Shown here: one piece after another, positions 16,290 to 27,600 of the stretch | Position numbering within the stretch: the stretch's first letter is position 1 | How the letters are laid out: the number at the start of each line of letters is the position of its first letter | Position numbers and translations under genes: made by a program | Notes under the pieces: generated by a model | What the model was told of the DNA's origin: nothing | What the model saw: only the letters and a program-made list of their open reading frames with translations | Databases searched by the model: none | Assembly (NCBI GenBank): GCA_007361935.1 | Contig: CP041667.1 | Coordinates: 1,013,501 to 1,077,500 of the forward strand | DNA length: 64,000 nt | Source of the DNA: Lachnospiraceae bacterium KGMB03038 | GTDB lineage: Bacteria; Bacillota; Clostridia; Lachnospirales; Lachnospiraceae | Direction: 5' to 3'

Positions 16290-17072
16290 GTGCCAACCAG
16301 AAGGCGACAAAGAAGTGGTACAGATATCTATCATGTGATCACAAAAGGAATTAATAAGGAAAGAAATTTTAATCAAGATCGTGAAAAAAGATATTTAAAG
16401 AAAATTATTCGAAAAGTTCAAAAAAAGTACAAAAGTGTTGAAATATACGCGTATTGTATCATGTCAAATCATCTCCACTTGATTCTCAAGGCGGAATTTC
16501 CAATTTTATCATTATTTATGGCGGCTGTTTTAGCTGAATATGCAAATTACTATAATTATAAACATCATAGAAATGGTCATGTGTTTCAAAACCGTTTTAT
16601 CAGTGAATGTATAGAAACGGAACGCTATTTTTGGAATTGTTTGAGATATGTTCATTTAAACCCGGTGAAAGCCTATATTGTCGAAGAAGCGGAGAAATAT
16701 AAATATAGCAGTATGATGGAATATAGAAATAGTGCACCGGATCTTCTGCATGAAAAGGCAATTGAATTTTATAGAAAGGAATTTGGTTCATATAGTGAAT
16801 TTGAAGAATTTCATAAGCAGCGTCAGAGAGAACTGTTTATTGATATTCCAGACGAAATTACTTCACAACAAAATGAAATTGCGCTATTGATTGCGGAAGA
16901 ATTATTTAAAACTAAAAATTTATCCCACTTGACTCAGGTTTTTGAGGAAAGAGAGATTCGGCAGGTATACCTTCAGGAAATAAAGAGAATCCTGAGAATA
17001 TCAGAAAAAAAGGCAAAGCAGCTTTTCAATACGGTAAAAAAGCAGGTAGAAGAACAAAAAGGTACAGGGTAG
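16290..17072 (+). CDS. REP-associated tyrosine transposase (RAYT, Y1/IS200-like)
   Basis: A 260-residue single-domain HUH-family protein. The HUH metal motif appears as SNHLHLILK near residue 58, preceded by the strand EIYAYCIM, and the catalytic tyrosine region fits YVHLNPVKAYIV near residue 125. RAYTs cut and join single-stranded REP hairpins and are usually single-copy domesticated genes, not self-moving insertion sequences. The GTG start at 16290 has GGGAGG at 16277-16282. The C-terminal 100 residues are an extra helical DNA-binding-like domain (EIRQVYLQEIKRILRIS). Base composition is clearly AT-richer than its neighbours. Flanking hairpins fit RAYT substrates. Confidence 0.88.
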   Translation: MPTRRRQRSGTDIYHVITKGINKERNFNQDREKRYLKKIIRKVQKKYKSVEIYAYCIMSNHLHLILKAEFPILSLFMAAVLAEYANYYNYKHHRNGHVFQNRFISECIETERYFWNCLRYVHLNPVKAYIVEEAEKYKYSSMMEYRNSAPDLLHEKAIEFYRKEFGSYSEFEEFHKQRQRELFIDIPDEITSQQNEIALLIAEELFKTKNLSHLTQVFEEREIRQVYLQEIKRILRISEKKAKQLFNTVKKQVEEQKGTG

Positions 17073-17085
17073 AATAGAAAAAGTG

Positions 17086-17113
17086 ACACCCCATCTTTCA
17101 TTTGGGTACACCG
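17086..17113. repeat. Right arm of 28-base inverted repeat flanking the RAYT gene
   Basis: Begins ACACCCCATCTTTCATTTGG and is the exact reverse complement of 16215-16242. It starts 14 bases after the transposase stop codon. Confidence 0.88.
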
Positions 17114-17128
17114 TAAAGTTTAATTCCA

Positions 17129-17157
17129 GACGTAGTAAAAATAAAGAATACTACGTC
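17129..17157. repeat. REP-like hairpin, right side of the RAYT unit (degenerate)
   Basis: GACGTAGTA (17129-17137) and TACTACGTC (17149-17157) pair around an 11-base A-rich loop and are followed by CCCC. It looks like a decayed copy of the palindrome at 21429-21475, whose arms include GGGGACGTAGTAAAATT. Confidence 0.75.
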
Positions 17158-17166
17158 CCCAACATA

Positions 17167-17175
17167 TGTTATACT
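17167..17175 (+). promoter_or_regulatory. Extended -10 promoter for the M18 aminopeptidase
   Basis: TGTTATACT (TG-T-TATACT) lies 22 bases before the start codon, right after the RAYT-side hairpin. No clear -35. The leader is very short and includes the ribosome site CAGGAGG. Confidence 0.5.
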
Positions 17176-17197
17176 TACACCAGGAGGTTGATCAACT

Positions 17198-18586
17198 ATG
17201 AACAAACAAAACGCATGGAAATCTTACGATGCTTCCCAGCTTCAGGAGCTGGAGCGTATCAACACAGACTACAGAGCCTGCCTGGACGCAGGGAAAACGG
17301 AACGGGAGTGCATCAAGCTTACCGTCCAGAAACTGGAAGCCCAGGGCTACCGGAATATCAAATCTATCGAAGAAGGGATCAAGCCGGGGGATAAGATCTA
17401 CGCGGTCTGCATGAACAAGAGTATCGCCATTTTCCAGATCGGCAGGCAGCCGCTGGAAAACGGCATGAATATCCTGGGCGCTCACATTGATTCGCCCAGG
17501 ATTGATGTAAAGCAGAATCCCTTATATGAAAATGAAGAACTGGCCTATTTGGATACCCATTATTATGGAGGGATCAAGAAATATCAGTGGGTGACCCTTC
17601 CTCTTGCCCTCCATGGGGTGATCGCCAAAACGGACGGTTCAGTAGTCGAGGTCAACATCGGCGAAAAGGATGAGGATCCGGTATTTGTGATCACAGATCT
17701 TCTGGTCCACCTGGCTGGGAAACAGATGGAAAAAAAGGCCAGCGCAGTGATCGAAGGAGAAAAGCTGGATCTGCTATTTGGGAGTCAGCCGATTCAGCAA
17801 GCGGAAGGTCTTGATGAAGAAGATAAGGATGCGGTAAAGGCAAATGTGCTGCGGATCTTAAAGGAATATTATGATATGGAGGAAGAAGACTTCCTGTCTG
17901 CGGAATTGGAGATTGTTCCGGCGGGAAGAGCAAGAGAGTGCGGCCTGGATCGGAGTATGATCCTGGCTTACGGACAGGACGACAGAGTATGCGCGTTTAC
18001 ATCCCTGTTCGCTATGCTGGATACCCAAGAGGTAGAGCGGACGGCCTGCTGTATTCTGGTGGATAAGGAAGAAATCGGAAGTGTGGGCGCCACCGGAATG
18101 CATTCCCGTTTTTTTGAAAATGTGGTGGCAGAGCTGACCGCCCTGACCGGAAGCGAGTCTGAATTAAGAGTGAGACGGACTCTGCAGAACTCGAAAATGC
18201 TTTCTTCCGATGTAAGCGCGGCTTATGACCCTATGTTTGCGGAAGCCTTTGAGAAGCGCAGCGCCGCTTTTTTTGCCAAGGGTTTGGTATTCAATAAATT
18301 TACCGGAAGCCGAGGCAAAAGCGGATCTAACGATGCCAACGCGGAATATTTGGCGGAGCTTCGCAGTGTGATGGAGGAGGGAAATGTGGCCTTCCAGTTC
18401 GCGGAGCTTGGCAAGGTGGATGAAGGCGGCGGAGGTACCATCGCCTACATTATGGCCAATTATGGGATGGAAGTGATCGACAGCGGCGTAGCGGTCCTTT
18501 CTATGCACGCGCCTTGGGAAGTGACCAGCAAAGCAGACGTTTATGAAGCTTACAAAGGATACAAAGCGTTTTTACAGATCCGTTAA
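17198..18586 (+). CDS. M18-family aminopeptidase (aspartyl aminopeptidase-like)
   Basis: A 462-residue cytoplasmic dinuclear-zinc aminopeptidase. Metal-site motifs of M18 are visible: ILGAHIDSPRIDVKQNP around residue 100, the DKEEIGSVGATG motif near residue 290 with the catalytic glutamate pair, and VLSMHAPWEVTSKADVYE near the C-terminus with the last metal histidine. M18 enzymes release N-terminal residues, often acidic, from peptides as large tetrahedral dodecamers. Strong ribosome site CAGGAGGTTGATCAACT. It stands alone between the RAYT unit and ppdK. Confidence 0.94.
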   Translation: MNKQNAWKSYDASQLQELERINTDYRACLDAGKTERECIKLTVQKLEAQGYRNIKSIEEGIKPGDKIYAVCMNKSIAIFQIGRQPLENGMNILGAHIDSPRIDVKQNPLYENEELAYLDTHYYGGIKKYQWVTLPLALHGVIAKTDGSVVEVNIGEKDEDPVFVITDLLVHLAGKQMEKKASAVIEGEKLDLLFGSQPIQQAEGLDEEDKDAVKANVLRILKEYYDMEEEDFLSAELEIVPAGRARECGLDRSMILAYGQDDRVCAFTSLFAMLDTQEVERTACCILVDKEEIGSVGATGMHSRFFENVVAELTALTGSESELRVRRTLQNSKMLSSDVSAAYDPMFAEAFEKRSAAFFAKGLVFNKFTGSRGKSGSNDANAEYLAELRSVMEEGNVAFQFAELGKVDEGGGGTIAYIMANYGMEVIDSGVAVLSMHAPWEVTSKADVYEAYKGYKAFLQIR

Positions 18587-18653
18587 GAAAAGGACGATTG
18601 TTTTTCACCGACAGGCGCATAGCTGAATAGTTATAATATATTGGGAGAAACTC

Positions 18654-18682
18654 TTGACGAAAACTGGCAAAACCAGTAAAAT
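18654..18682 (+). promoter_or_regulatory. Promoter for ppdK
   Basis: TTGACG (18654-18659), 17-base spacer, TAAAAT (18677-18682), about 57 bases before the start. A second TATAAT-like block (TTATAATATA) occurs near 18631-18640 and could be an additional upstream promoter. Confidence 0.75.
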
Positions 18683-18738
18683 AGATGTGCTATTTAGTTA
18701 GAAAAGTTTAGAAAAAAGAATTTAGGAGGTCATAACAG

Positions 18739-21363
18739 ATGGCAAAATGGGTCTATATGTTCACAGAAGGTAACGCGACCATGAGAAACCTTCTTGGTGG
18801 AAAAGGCGCAAACCTCGCAGAGATGACAGGCCTTGGACTCCCGGTTCCACAGGGATTCACGGTAACGACAGAGGCTTGTACGCAGTATTATGAAGATGGC
18901 AGACAGATCAACGACGAGATCATGGGGCAGATCATGGAAGCCATGACCAAACTGGAAGAGATCACCGGAAAGAAATTTGGAGACAAAGAGAACCCGCTTC
19001 TCGTTTCTGTTCGTTCTGGCGCGAGAGCTTCTATGCCTGGTATGATGGACACGATTTTGAACCTTGGCCTGAATGAAGAAGTTGTTGAGACGCTGGCAGA
19101 GGCTTCCGGCAATCCGCGCTGGGCTTGGGACTGCTATAGAAGATTTATCCAGATGTACTCCGACGTTGTTATGGAAGTCGGAAAGAAATATTTTGAAGAG
19201 CTCATCGACAAGATGAAAGAAGAAAAAGGCGTAACACAGGACGTTGAACTGACCGCAGAAGATCTGAAGACTCTGGCAGGCCAGTTCAAGGCTGAGTACA
19301 AAGAGAAGATTGGGGATGATTTCCCATCTGACGCGAAAGAACAGTTGATGGGCGCTGTAAAAGCGGTATTCCGTTCCTGGGACAACCCAAGAGCAAATGT
19401 ATACCGTCGTGACAACGATATCCCATATTCTTGGGGAACCGCTGTCAACGTACAGATGATGGCATTTGGCAACATGGGAGACGACTGCGGTACAGGCGTT
19501 GCGTTCACTCGTGACCCAGCTACAGGAGAAAACGGACTGTTTGGAGAGTTCCTGACAAATGCTCAGGGCGAGGACGTTGTTGCCGGAGTTCGTACTCCTA
19601 TGCATATTTCCGAGATGGAAGAGAAGTTCCCGGAAGCGTTTACACAGTTCAAAGATGTGTGCAAGACTTTGGAGACGCACTACAGAGATATGCAGGATAT
19701 GGAGTTCACCGTTGAGCACGGCAAGCTGTACATGCTGCAGACAAGAAATGGTAAGAGAACGGCGAAAGCTGCCCTGAAGATTGCCTGCGACCTGGTAGAC
19801 GAAGGCATGAGAACAGAGGAAGAAGCAGTTGCTATGATTGATCCAAGAAACCTGGATTCTCTGCTTCATCCGCAGTTTGACGCTGACGCTCTGAAGAAAG
19901 CCACTCCAATGGGAAAAGCTCTTGGAGCATCTCCTGGAGCTGCTTGCGGTAAGATCGTATTTACAGCAGATGACGCGGTAGAGTGGGCAGAAAGAGGCGA
20001 GAAGGTTGTTCTGGTGCGTCTGGAGACCTCCCCGGAAGATATCACAGGTATGAAATCTGCTCAGGGTATCCTGACCGTTCGCGGCGGTATGACCTCTCAC
20101 GCAGCCGTTGTTGCACGTGGAATGGGAACATGCTGTGTATCCGGCTGCGGCGATATCGTAATGGACGAAGCAAATAAGAAATTCACACTTGGCGGAAAAG
20201 AATTCCACGAAGGAGATCCAATCTCTTTGGATGGATCTACAGGAAATATCTACGATGGAATCATCCCAACGGTAGACGCTACTATCGCAGGTGAGTTCGG
20301 ACGGATCATGGGATGGGCTGACAAGTACAGAAGACTGAAAGTCCGCACCAACGCAGATACACCGGCTGATGCTAAGAAAGCCGTTGAGCTGGGCGCGGAA
20401 GGAATCGGTCTTTGCCGTACCGAGCATATGTTCTTCGGCGAGGGCAGAATCGATGCGTTCCGTGAGATGATCTGCTCTGAGACAGAGGAAGAAAGAGAGA
20501 AAGCTCTGGAGAAAGTCCTTCCATATCAGCAGGGAGACTTTGAGGAACTGTACGAGGCGCTGGAAGGAAATCCGGTTACCATCCGCTTCCTTGATCCTCC
20601 GCTTCACGAGTTCGTTCCAACGGAAGAAGAAGATATCAAGAAACTGGCTGAGGCTCAGGGCAAGACTGTTGAGCAGATCAAAGCTGTGATCGACAGCCTG
20701 CACGAGTTCAACCCAATGATGGGACACCGTGGATGCCGTCTGGCAGTAACTTATCCAGAGATCGCTAAGATGCAGACAAGAGCTGTTATCCGCGCAGCGA
20801 TCAAGGTTCAGAAGGCGCACCCAGACTGGAGCATCAAACCAGAGATCATGATTCCGCTGGTTGGCGAAGTAAAAGAGCTGAAATACGTGAAGAGATTCGT
20901 AGTTGAGACCGCTGACGCTGAGATCGCGGCAGCAGGAATCGACCTGAAATACGAAGTAGGTACCATGATCGAGATCCCAAGAGCGGCTCTTACCGCTGAT
21001 GAGATCGCAAAAGAGGCTGACTTCTTCTGCTTTGGTACAAACGACCTGACACAGATGACATTCGGATTCTCCCGTGACGATGCAGGAAAATTCCTGAACG
21101 CGTATTATGATGCAAAGATCTACGAGAATGATCCATTTGCGAAACTGGACCAGACAGGCGTTGGCAAGCTGATGAAGATGGCTATCGAACTTGGAAAATC
21201 TTCCAATCCGAACATGCATCTTGGAATCTGCGGCGAGCACGGCGGAGACCCATCTTCTGTTGAGTTCTGCGATGGACTTGGACTGGATTATGTATCTTGC
21301 TCACCATTCCGTGTACCGATCGCAAGACTTGCGGCAGCACAGGCAGCGATTGCGCATAAATAA
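18739..21363 (+). CDS. ppdK: Pyruvate, phosphate dikinase
   Basis: An 874-residue PPDK that interconverts pyruvate, ATP and phosphate with PEP, AMP and pyrophosphate. Domains in order: N-terminal ATP-grasp (GGKGANLAEMTGLGLPVPQG, SVRSGARASMPGMMDTILN), central swivelling phosphohistidine domain with GGMTSHAAVVARG (His454 by codon position), and the C-terminal TIM barrel with ICGEHGGDPSSV (Cys831 as the general acid). The length and residue positions match clostridial PPDK. Ribosome site AGGAGG at 18723. Codon choice is strongly biased, which fits a highly expressed glycolytic enzyme. Strong terminator downstream. Confidence 0.98.
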   Translation: MAKWVYMFTEGNATMRNLLGGKGANLAEMTGLGLPVPQGFTVTTEACTQYYEDGRQINDEIMGQIMEAMTKLEEITGKKFGDKENPLLVSVRSGARASMPGMMDTILNLGLNEEVVETLAEASGNPRWAWDCYRRFIQMYSDVVMEVGKKYFEELIDKMKEEKGVTQDVELTAEDLKTLAGQFKAEYKEKIGDDFPSDAKEQLMGAVKAVFRSWDNPRANVYRRDNDIPYSWGTAVNVQMMAFGNMGDDCGTGVAFTRDPATGENGLFGEFLTNAQGEDVVAGVRTPMHISEMEEKFPEAFTQFKDVCKTLETHYRDMQDMEFTVEHGKLYMLQTRNGKRTAKAALKIACDLVDEGMRTEEEAVAMIDPRNLDSLLHPQFDADALKKATPMGKALGASPGAACGKIVFTADDAVEWAERGEKVVLVRLETSPEDITGMKSAQGILTVRGGMTSHAAVVARGMGTCCVSGCGDIVMDEANKKFTLGGKEFHEGDPISLDGSTGNIYDGIIPTVDATIAGEFGRIMGWADKYRRLKVRTNADTPADAKKAVELGAEGIGLCRTEHMFFGEGRIDAFREMICSETEEEREKALEKVLPYQQGDFEELYEALEGNPVTIRFLDPPLHEFVPTEEEDIKKLAEAQGKTVEQIKAVIDSLHEFNPMMGHRGCRLAVTYPEIAKMQTRAVIRAAIKVQKAHPDWSIKPEIMIPLVGEVKELKYVKRFVVETADAEIAAAGIDLKYEVGTMIEIPRAALTADEIAKEADFFCFGTNDLTQMTFGFSRDDAGKFLNAYYDAKIYENDPFAKLDQTGVGKLMKMAIELGKSSNPNMHLGICGEHGGDPSSVEFCDGLGLDYVSCSPFRVPIARLAAAQAAIAHK

Positions 21364-21388
21364 TCATAATAATCCGGAGTGTTTCAAT

Positions 21389-21419
21389 AAGGAGAGGCAT
21401 TTAGCCTCTCCTTATTTTT
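21389..21419 (+). terminator. Intrinsic terminator after ppdK
   Basis: AAGGAGAGGC (21389-21398) pairs with GCCTCTCCTT (21403-21412) around a short loop, followed by ATTTTTG. Confidence 0.93.
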
Positions 21420-21428
21420 GTGAAAAAG

Positions 21429-21475
21429 TTAACTGGGGACGTAGTAAAATTCAATTTTACTACGTCCCCAGTTAA
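21429..21475. repeat. REP-like perfect palindrome (GGGGACGTAGTA type)
   Basis: Perfect 23-base arms (21429-21451 and 21453-21475) around a single C. The core reads GGGGACGTAGTAAAATT. It shares the GACGTAGTA core with the hairpin at 17129 and the GGGGACG tip with the palindromes at 37241 and 53786. It lies between the ppdK terminator and the promoter of the giant surface-protein gene. Confidence 0.9.
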
Positions 21476-21546
21476 GCAAAAACAGGTAATAAATCCCCAG
21501 ATTCTGTGTTTTTATCAAGAAAAAACCGTGAAATATACAAGATGTA

Positions 21547-21575
21547 TTGATTTCGTTTTCAGAAATATATATAAT
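21547..21575 (+). promoter_or_regulatory. Promoter for the giant surface-protein gene
   Basis: TTGATT (21547-21552), 17-base spacer, TATAAT (21570-21575), in a very AT-rich stretch 46 bases before the start codon. Confidence 0.75.
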
Positions 21576-21620
21576 AAATATTTACAATGAAACGTATATA
21601 AAAGGGGAGATAAAGGATAA

Positions 21621-24600
21621 ATGAAGGATGTTAAGAGACAGGGGAAAGTATTCCTGAACAAGAGAGAGAAATGGAAGAAACGAGTGCTTAGTATTCTACT
21701 GGTCTTCGTGACAATCCTGACGTTGGTTCCATCTTCTGTCTATGCGGACGGAACGCAGGGAGAAAAGGCTACTGTGGATACTGGCGCAGCCGAAGACGTG
21801 GATAGCGCTGGCGGGATGGAGGAGAATACCAGCGAGACGGAAAAGGCTGGTATATCGATAGCATGGACGCCTGAGGCGGAAGAGGTAAAGACGGGAGAGA
21901 CCGGGACAGTCAGACTTACGGCGGAATTAGAATATGGGTTCGCCGAAGGAACAGAAGTCCAGGTAGAAATCTCATTGGATGCGAGAGAGGCTGCGGCGTT
22001 AGAAAATGTATCCGATGCGAGGATCGTGAAAGAAGAGCAGGGAGAAGGGAATGCCAAATTGAGTTTTTCCCTGGATGACAGCCGGAATGCGCTGGACAGC
22101 ACCCTGACTTTCCATACAGAAAATGACATTACAGCACCATTCGAAATCCAGATTACTAAAGACGATATCAAAGTCACAGCTACCAAGAATGGAAATCCGA
22201 TAGAAGCAGAGGTAGAGAAACAGGGCGGAACAATGAAAGTGGCGGCCTCTTTCGGATGGGAAACTGCCGTGACGGCAAAGTCGGAATTCGTTCAATGGGA
22301 TGGAGAAAAAGGGACAAATGGGTGCTTTTCCTGGAATATGTCTTCCCAGAACCGAGCAGAGACAGGAACCATTCTGACCAAGGAACAGGAGGTTGTTTTT
22401 GCCTTGACACTTCCTGAGGGAATGGAGTTCCCGGAAGGAACGTATCAGGTCAGAGAGGAAAAAGGAGAGAATAAGACGATCTTGGTGGGAAAAATGCCGG
22501 TGGTCGGAGGATTGCCGGAAGAACTTGAGGTGGCAGAGGTAAAACGTGCGGACGTACGTACACTGGCCTTGACACTGCGTAGGGAGAATACAAACGGTCA
22601 GGAAGAATTGTCAGATCTGGTGACAGAACTGACTCTCTTTGGCGGCGCGCTGGAAGCGGAAGAGACCTTTCAGCCTGCACAGGATACAGAGATTACATTG
22701 GTAATGAAAGCAGAGGCTGTTTCGTTGGCAGGGGAATCCTATACCAGTGTGAAAGAATTGACTGTCAGCCTTCCTGTAGTGGCAGAAGAGCGGACGGAGG
22801 AAGACGGAGAGGCGAAGACAGAAGGGACACAGAAGAGAGACAGGGAGAAGACTCTGGCGGAAGAAAGAGACGGGGCGTTCCAGATTCCTGATGGAGCCAC
22901 GGTTTCAATCCAGGATTACGCGCAGGCTATTACCCGTCAGATTTACTGGTCTGATAATAATGATGAGGCAGATATCAGACCAGAAGCAGGAGGATATCCC
23001 GAGGCGGCTCTTCATTTTACGGTAAAGGCAGAGGATGGAACAGCGGTCGGGACAGGTATCTTAAGCGAATCTAATATGAAGGAATTGGGGCTTGCCAGTA
23101 TGCCGATTGTGGATGTGGTGGATCGCGGAGGTTCACACTATGAATACGCGGTAACGGCTGGCAGACTTCCTTCTAAGATCACGGTTACAGACATTTATGG
23201 GACGCCGGTTTCCTATACTGTGGAGTGGAAGGCGGTTCCGGAAGAAGTGGATGGATACGCGCTGGCAGTGGTGACGGAAGAAAATAAAGACAATTATCCG
23301 TCGATTTCAGATAGAGAGGATCCTGAAGGATGGTATTATATGCTGGAGACAGACTTCTCTTTCAAGATCGATCTGCACTGCGGAGAGGTAGAGGCGGATA
23401 CCCAGAAGATCCAAGATCGACTGATGGAACAGTTTGCGTTAAATCTCTCTTATGGAAGTAAGAACGAAACGTATGATCTGGATGCAATCGGCAAGGACAA
23501 TTTTGCTGTAGAGAAGATTGAAGCAACGGATAACGATACTCTGTGGGAGGGGACCATCAGCGGTTTATGGAAATATAATCTAGATGGCAGTTTGATTTAC
23601 GCGACAGTGTCTGAGGAAGACAAAGACGGCAGATTGGATGTGCCAGGCAGTGTGATCTTGGAAGAAGGGGATTATTTCGCAATCTCTTATGATAATTCAG
23701 CGGCGTCAAATTATGGAGCGGTAAAGGACTGCATCCACGATGGAGGAACCCTGGATCTGACCTTGGCGGGAGAAACGGAGTATCAGGCGGAAAAGCAATG
23801 GCTGGATGAAGAAGACAGCCAGCGTCCTGCGGGAGAACTCCAGCTTTGGCGTTACCGGAAGGGCGCCAGCTATACCACGGCAGCCGCGGTGCGTGATACA
23901 GATAATAATATCTTGACGTTGGACTTAAATGGAAACACAGAACAAAAGATTACCTTTTCAGATCTTCCCAAATATGATGCGGAGGGGTATGAGTATATCT
24001 ATGTAGTAAGAGAATACTTGGACGGTAGTACAGCAGAGGGAGGAACGGCAGACAGCTACACGCAAGTATTTGGAAAGGTTACAGAGAATGAAGATGGAAC
24101 CTTTACAGTCTCTGATATCGGAGAGGACGGAACGGCTTATAAAGATCGGCCTTCCGGGAACACTTATCTCTATGACGGAGGAACTCTTTCAAACCGCATC
24201 ACGGGAACTGTTTCCGCGGAAGCGGTCAAGATTTGGAAGGCATCTGCTTTCCAGGCGGAATTTGAAGATGTTTCTGTAGAGCTGACTTTGATGTGCAGAC
24301 CTGCGGGCGAGGAAGATATGTCCTGGATAGAGGCCCAAAAGGATGGAAAACCAGTCAAAGAAGTAATGGAAGGCTTTACCGCGGAAACATTAGCCACCAC
24401 ATCTGTAGATGCCTTTATGCCGGAATATGACAGCCTGGGCCGTAAGCTGGAATACCAGTGGATAGAGACGGGCGTTTATCAGGGAAATGGGGGAGAAAAT
24501 CTTCTGGAAAACGAAAGATTCACTCTGGAGCAGGATGGAAGAGAGATCCTCTATCAATCTGAGCAGAAGATGACGGTCACAGAGGAAGGGCAGTCTCAGA

Positions 24601-27600
24601 CGGTGATCACTAACAGTATCGCTAATACCATCGACTATGAGGTGGAAAAAATCTGGGAGAATATGGATCCGGGAGAGTCTGTGCAGTTTTCTCTGTATCG
24701 GATCCTGAGCGGAGAGGCTCTCACGGAGGATAGTAAGCCGGTAGCGACCTTTACCCTGGATGGTAAGGCGGATCCTGACAAGGTTTTAGTGAATGAGACA
24801 GAAAAAATTTATTGTCAGGAGATGGAGCCCTGGAAGGCAGAAGTTACCGGACTGCCTGAATACGATGAGGACGGCCGGGAATATGAATATATCCTGCTGG
24901 AGAACAGCGGCGGGACGGAGTATACACCTACTTATACAACAACCAGGGATCCAGAGACCAGAGATTACTATACAGAGGTGGTCAATGCTCCGGGAGAAGG
25001 GAATCGGATCACGGTACGCAAGGACTGGATCGATGACAGCGATATCCTGCATCGGGAAACCGTTGCTATCGGGATATACGTCCGGAAAACGAATGAGCGG
25101 ATCAGTGGGGTCACATTAGAGGGAGATGTGTGGCAGGCCCAGGCAGGCATTGGTCAATATGAAGTAGATGATGTGTATATCCTGGAAGAAACGGTGGGAG
25201 GAGAGAAGATCCCCCTGAGAGAGACGGAAAAGGATGAAGATCAGTATGAGCCTGAGTGTCCTGTGTTTTATACCGCAGATGCAGAAACCTGTACTGAAAT
25301 TCGCTACGAGACCGATCACCATCGTTATGAAGCTACTTATCATGAGGCTATTGAGATTGCCGGAGAAACGATTTATTCTGTAACGAACCGCCGGCTGGGC
25401 AATGTGGATCTGACGGTCACGAAAGAATGGGTAGATGGTGATGGAGAGCGCCGGGAGGAAATCCAGACTGAGCTGGAGGAGTTGAAGGAAGAATCTCATG
25501 GCGGCTTATCCCTGAATCTGCGCCTGACTTTTGCAGATAGTGTAGACAGCGAAGGCAGCGGCTATAAGATTGACTACGAAAATGATTATGTCACGATAGG
25601 AAACAGGGACGATCAGGTGCCGATCATGCGCCCTGTAAAAGAGGAAGGCGGTTTAACAGGCGATGATCGGGAAAAAGGGAGCGCCATTGTCCCAATAGAG
25701 CTGAGCGAGGATTCCTTTACCTGCTATTTTTGGAATCTCCCCAAATATGACCAGAATGGTTCCGTAGTCCGTTACAGTGTGGAGGAAGTCTGGCTGAATG
25801 AAGAGGGACAGGAAGTCACCCTTGAGGAAATGAGTCAGAAGTATCCAGACCTTTACGCATTGGTGGCTGAATATAGCTCCGGTTATCAGGAGACCTTTGT
25901 GACCAGTGATCTGCACGATGTGGATACGCAGACGGTGACGGTGACAAATAAACTGACCGGGACCAAAGAGGTACGCTGGCATAAACAGTGGAATGACATG
26001 TACAACTATGATTCTGGCCTGCGCCCGGATATCTATCTGGACATCTACACGGTAAAGAGGGAGAAAGGTGACGGAGGAGTCCCAGAAAAGAAAATCGAGC
26101 TTTATCGGGCAAATTATAAGTGGGAGTATTCAGAAGACGCTTCAGACAGCGGCGAGAGCAGTGAGGATGGGACTTATGATAAACAACGGCACTGGCATGC
26201 TGTGCTGAGCGGTCTGCCTAAGTATGATGCCTATGGGTATGAGATTATCTACTACGCTGTTGAGCATACCTTGGTAAATGCTTCTGATTTCGATTATACG
26301 GATACGGTTTATTCTATTGAACGGAGTGGAAATCTGGAAAAGATCGGGACTGTGAATCAGCTGACCGATCCAACAGCGCTGGATGATGGAGATGCAATAG
26401 CCATTCCGGATGAGGAGCTGGATCCGTTTGCGGAACAGACTTATGCCTTGCGGGAGGAAGGAACCTTTACCAATAATCTTTCCGGTACGGCTTCGGTAAC
26501 AGGACGGAAATTATGGGAGAATCTGCCTTCCGGTTATCCAAGAGAGGATATGCCGGACATCCGTTTCCGCCTGGAGCAGTATGTGGCGGTGAATCCTTGG
26601 AATCAAGATCAGGATGATAATGATGATGGCTTGGTTTTGATAGATGATGAATGTGCGGTTTTAACGGTTACTGACTGGACATCTGTCTATAAAAACGGCT
26701 CTTATACGTTCCAGATTGATTATGAAGGTGAGAACGTAATGGAGGTAGAGGAAGAAACCGGAGAAGTCTCTTTCGGCCCGGCAAATGAGAGCGCCGCAGA
26801 GCTCCCGCGCTATGATGCTCTGGGAAGTCTCTATATCTATAGGCTGGTAGAGGATAAGATTATCTGGGATGAGGACATTACAGATCCAGATCTGGATATT
26901 GATGATGTCTACACAAAAGAGGATGGAAGCAATACCTATCTGGTATCCAATGCCTATGAAGGCAAGAAGGGCGCCTTGTCTTATCAGAAATACCTGTATC
27001 TGCCGACAGATGAAAATGGAACAGTGGAAAGTTTCCCGGCTGTTCTATTCCGGCTGGTGCGTACTTATACGAAAGGCGCGGATGAAGACGGCAACAAGAT
27101 CCAGTCTGATCCGGAGGTGGCCGAGACCATTACTTGGACTTCAGCCCAGGTCAAAGAGGCAGTTGAGAAAGAAGGAGAGGATTTTGACGGCCTGATCCAG
27201 CATACCTTTACGATTGAGGATCAAGAGATCTACGCTCCCAACGGCTCCGAATATCAATACTATATCTGTGAGGTAAAGACCTACTTGAACGACTATAATA
27301 CCTGGGTAAAGGCTGACGACATAAAAGAAGCAGAATTAGCATTAACGATGAAAGAAAAACCTTCAGAACCGGAATTACAGGAGGGAGAGAAACGGATTCC
27401 AGTAGCGATAAAATTGACGCAGAATCAAGCGGATGGGAAAGGAGCAACAGAGGAGAATTTACCAATCTGCGCTACTTTTATCAATCAGCGGACGGAGGAT
27501 CCCGCTGCAGTGACGCTGCAAGGGGAAAAGATCTGGGAGGATTACAGCAATGCTTTTGAAACCCGCCCAGAGGATGTGGAACTGAAAGTATTCCGCTTGG

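Larger units (their letters stand above)
16163..17157 (+). mobile_element. RAYT-type REP/transposase unit with nested inverted repeats
   Basis: The unit consists of, in order, a 21-bp-arm hairpin (16163-16207), one arm of a perfect 28-base inverted repeat (16215-16242), a 22-base-period repeat, the Y1 transposase gene (16290-17072), the second 28-base arm (17086-17113), and a degenerate hairpin (17129-17157). Both outer hairpins carry the GACGTAG core also seen in a palindrome at 21429. The gene is AT-richer than kbl and the aminopeptidase gene on either side, as expected for an acquired element. The limits are set by the hairpins; I saw no target-site duplication. Confidence 0.7.

Noticed and set aside
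18730..21240. An 836-codon minus-strand open frame opposite ppdK
   Set aside because: It is a mirror of the strongly biased codon use of ppdK; it has no ribosome site, promoter or recognisable domain, and ppdK is unmistakable on the other strand.
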